A DNA stretch of 64,000 bases from Globisporangium splendens (Eukaryota > Oomycota > Peronosporomycetes > Pythiales > Pythiaceae): the NCBI GenBank assembly GCA_006386115.1, contig VFIW01000111.1, forward strand, positions 62,001 to 126,000, written 5' to 3'. Of this stretch, positions 63,495 to 64,000 are shown piece by piece. Numbering within the stretch: the stretch's first letter is position 1; every line of letters begins with the position of its first letter. The notes below the pieces were generated by a model, which saw only the letters and a list, made by a program, of their open reading frames with translations, had not been told where the DNA came from and did no database searches. Both the position numbers and the translations under genes were made by a program.

Positions 63495-64000
63495 CTACAG
63501 CGCGGATTGCAATAGATCACTTCTGAATGCTAAATAATCTTTGGCCAGGATGGCATGTTCTCTTAATCCTATGTGAGGCTGCCTTGTGTTGTCCAATGAC
63601 CTTGGGTCTTCCGAACTTCGCATAAGCCAATGCATTACGTCGTTGTCAAGATCCTGGGTGAGATTGTTGAAAGCAGCTCTTTGAGTTGGGAAGTGGACCT
63701 GCGTTGAGGTTCTGGTATCCATGGCTAGGTTGGTGGCTGAGTCCGCCATCTTGTTGAAGGCACGGTAGTGATGGTACCATCCTCGGATGTCGATGCAATC
63801 CTCGAGTCGTCGACTTGTCTGGTATAAACGTGCCAATCGGTGCTGTCGAGGGGACCGATGCATTCGCTGTTGGGAGATAATCAGTGTACTGTCTCCAATC
63901 ACGTACAACGGTTTGAAGTGACTGCGTTGGGCTTCTCGGAGTCCGTGTATGAGACCCCAGTACTCGGCAAAGTTGTTGGTCGTGTCCTTCCTGCTATAGG
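63495..64000 (-). mobile_element. RNase H domain fragment of a retroelement, runs off the edge
   Basis: Reading leftward from the right edge the frame is open: TTNNFAEYWGLIHGLREAQ, then LYVIGDSTLIISQ, and AFNKMADSATNLAMDTRT, ending at 63495. N-N-x-A-E-Y and G-D-S are the middle and later acidic motifs of type I RNase H as found in retrotransposon polyproteins or domesticated copies. The first acidic motif would lie beyond the window. The tail after AMDTRT is about 65 residues. I cannot say whether it is part of an intact element. Confidence 0.65.

Overview
The window is nuclear DNA from an oomycete, most likely a zoospore-forming Phytophthora/Pythium-type organism. The evidence is: short GT-AG introns (about 45-130 bases, donors often GTACGT), GC-rich coding next to AT-richer spacers, members of oomycete family types (multi-copy membrane proteins, an M96 mating-specific-like protein, WRKY19-type zinc fingers), a KRE6/SKN1-type glucan protein, and a CEP164-like ciliary protein that implies flagella. 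I cannot name the species.

The dominant structure is a duplication. Bases 1-21716 (copy A) reappear in the same order and orientation at 23014 to about 45276 (copy B). Each copy carries: LSM2 (+), myo-inositol oxygenase (-), a PKA regulatory subunit (+), a USP-type deubiquitinase with a zinc finger (+), an unrecognised seven-exon gene (+), a long EF-hand protein (-), a WRKY19-like zinc-finger protein (+), two decayed membrane-protein genes (+), and the start of a CEP164-like gene (+). Copy A stops 26 bases into CEP164, at the only ambiguous base (N, 21717), and switches abruptly to a gene made of 240-base repeats. That gene's tail directly precedes copy B. The copies mostly differ by a few percent but are identical over about 1-2576 and about 8890-12600. 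The simplest reading is two haplotypes (or homeologues) of one locus joined end to end by assembly. A real tandem duplication with later gene conversion is the alternative.

Copy A is the more damaged: it lost the 5' end of the EF-hand gene through a 565-base deletion, and has extra frameshifts and stops in the membrane-protein genes.

From 45251 the window is single copy: full CEP164-like gene (+), a small multi-pass membrane protein (+), an NmrA-like oxidoreductase (-), mitochondrial SDHA (-) divergent from TAF8 (+), a KRE6/SKN1-like GH16 protein (-), a copia-type gag relic (-), an M96-like protein (-), and an RNase H fragment running off the right edge (-). These are mostly housekeeping genes with no shared pathway. 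I found no rRNA, tRNA, CRISPR array, or RXLR/Crinkler effector gene.
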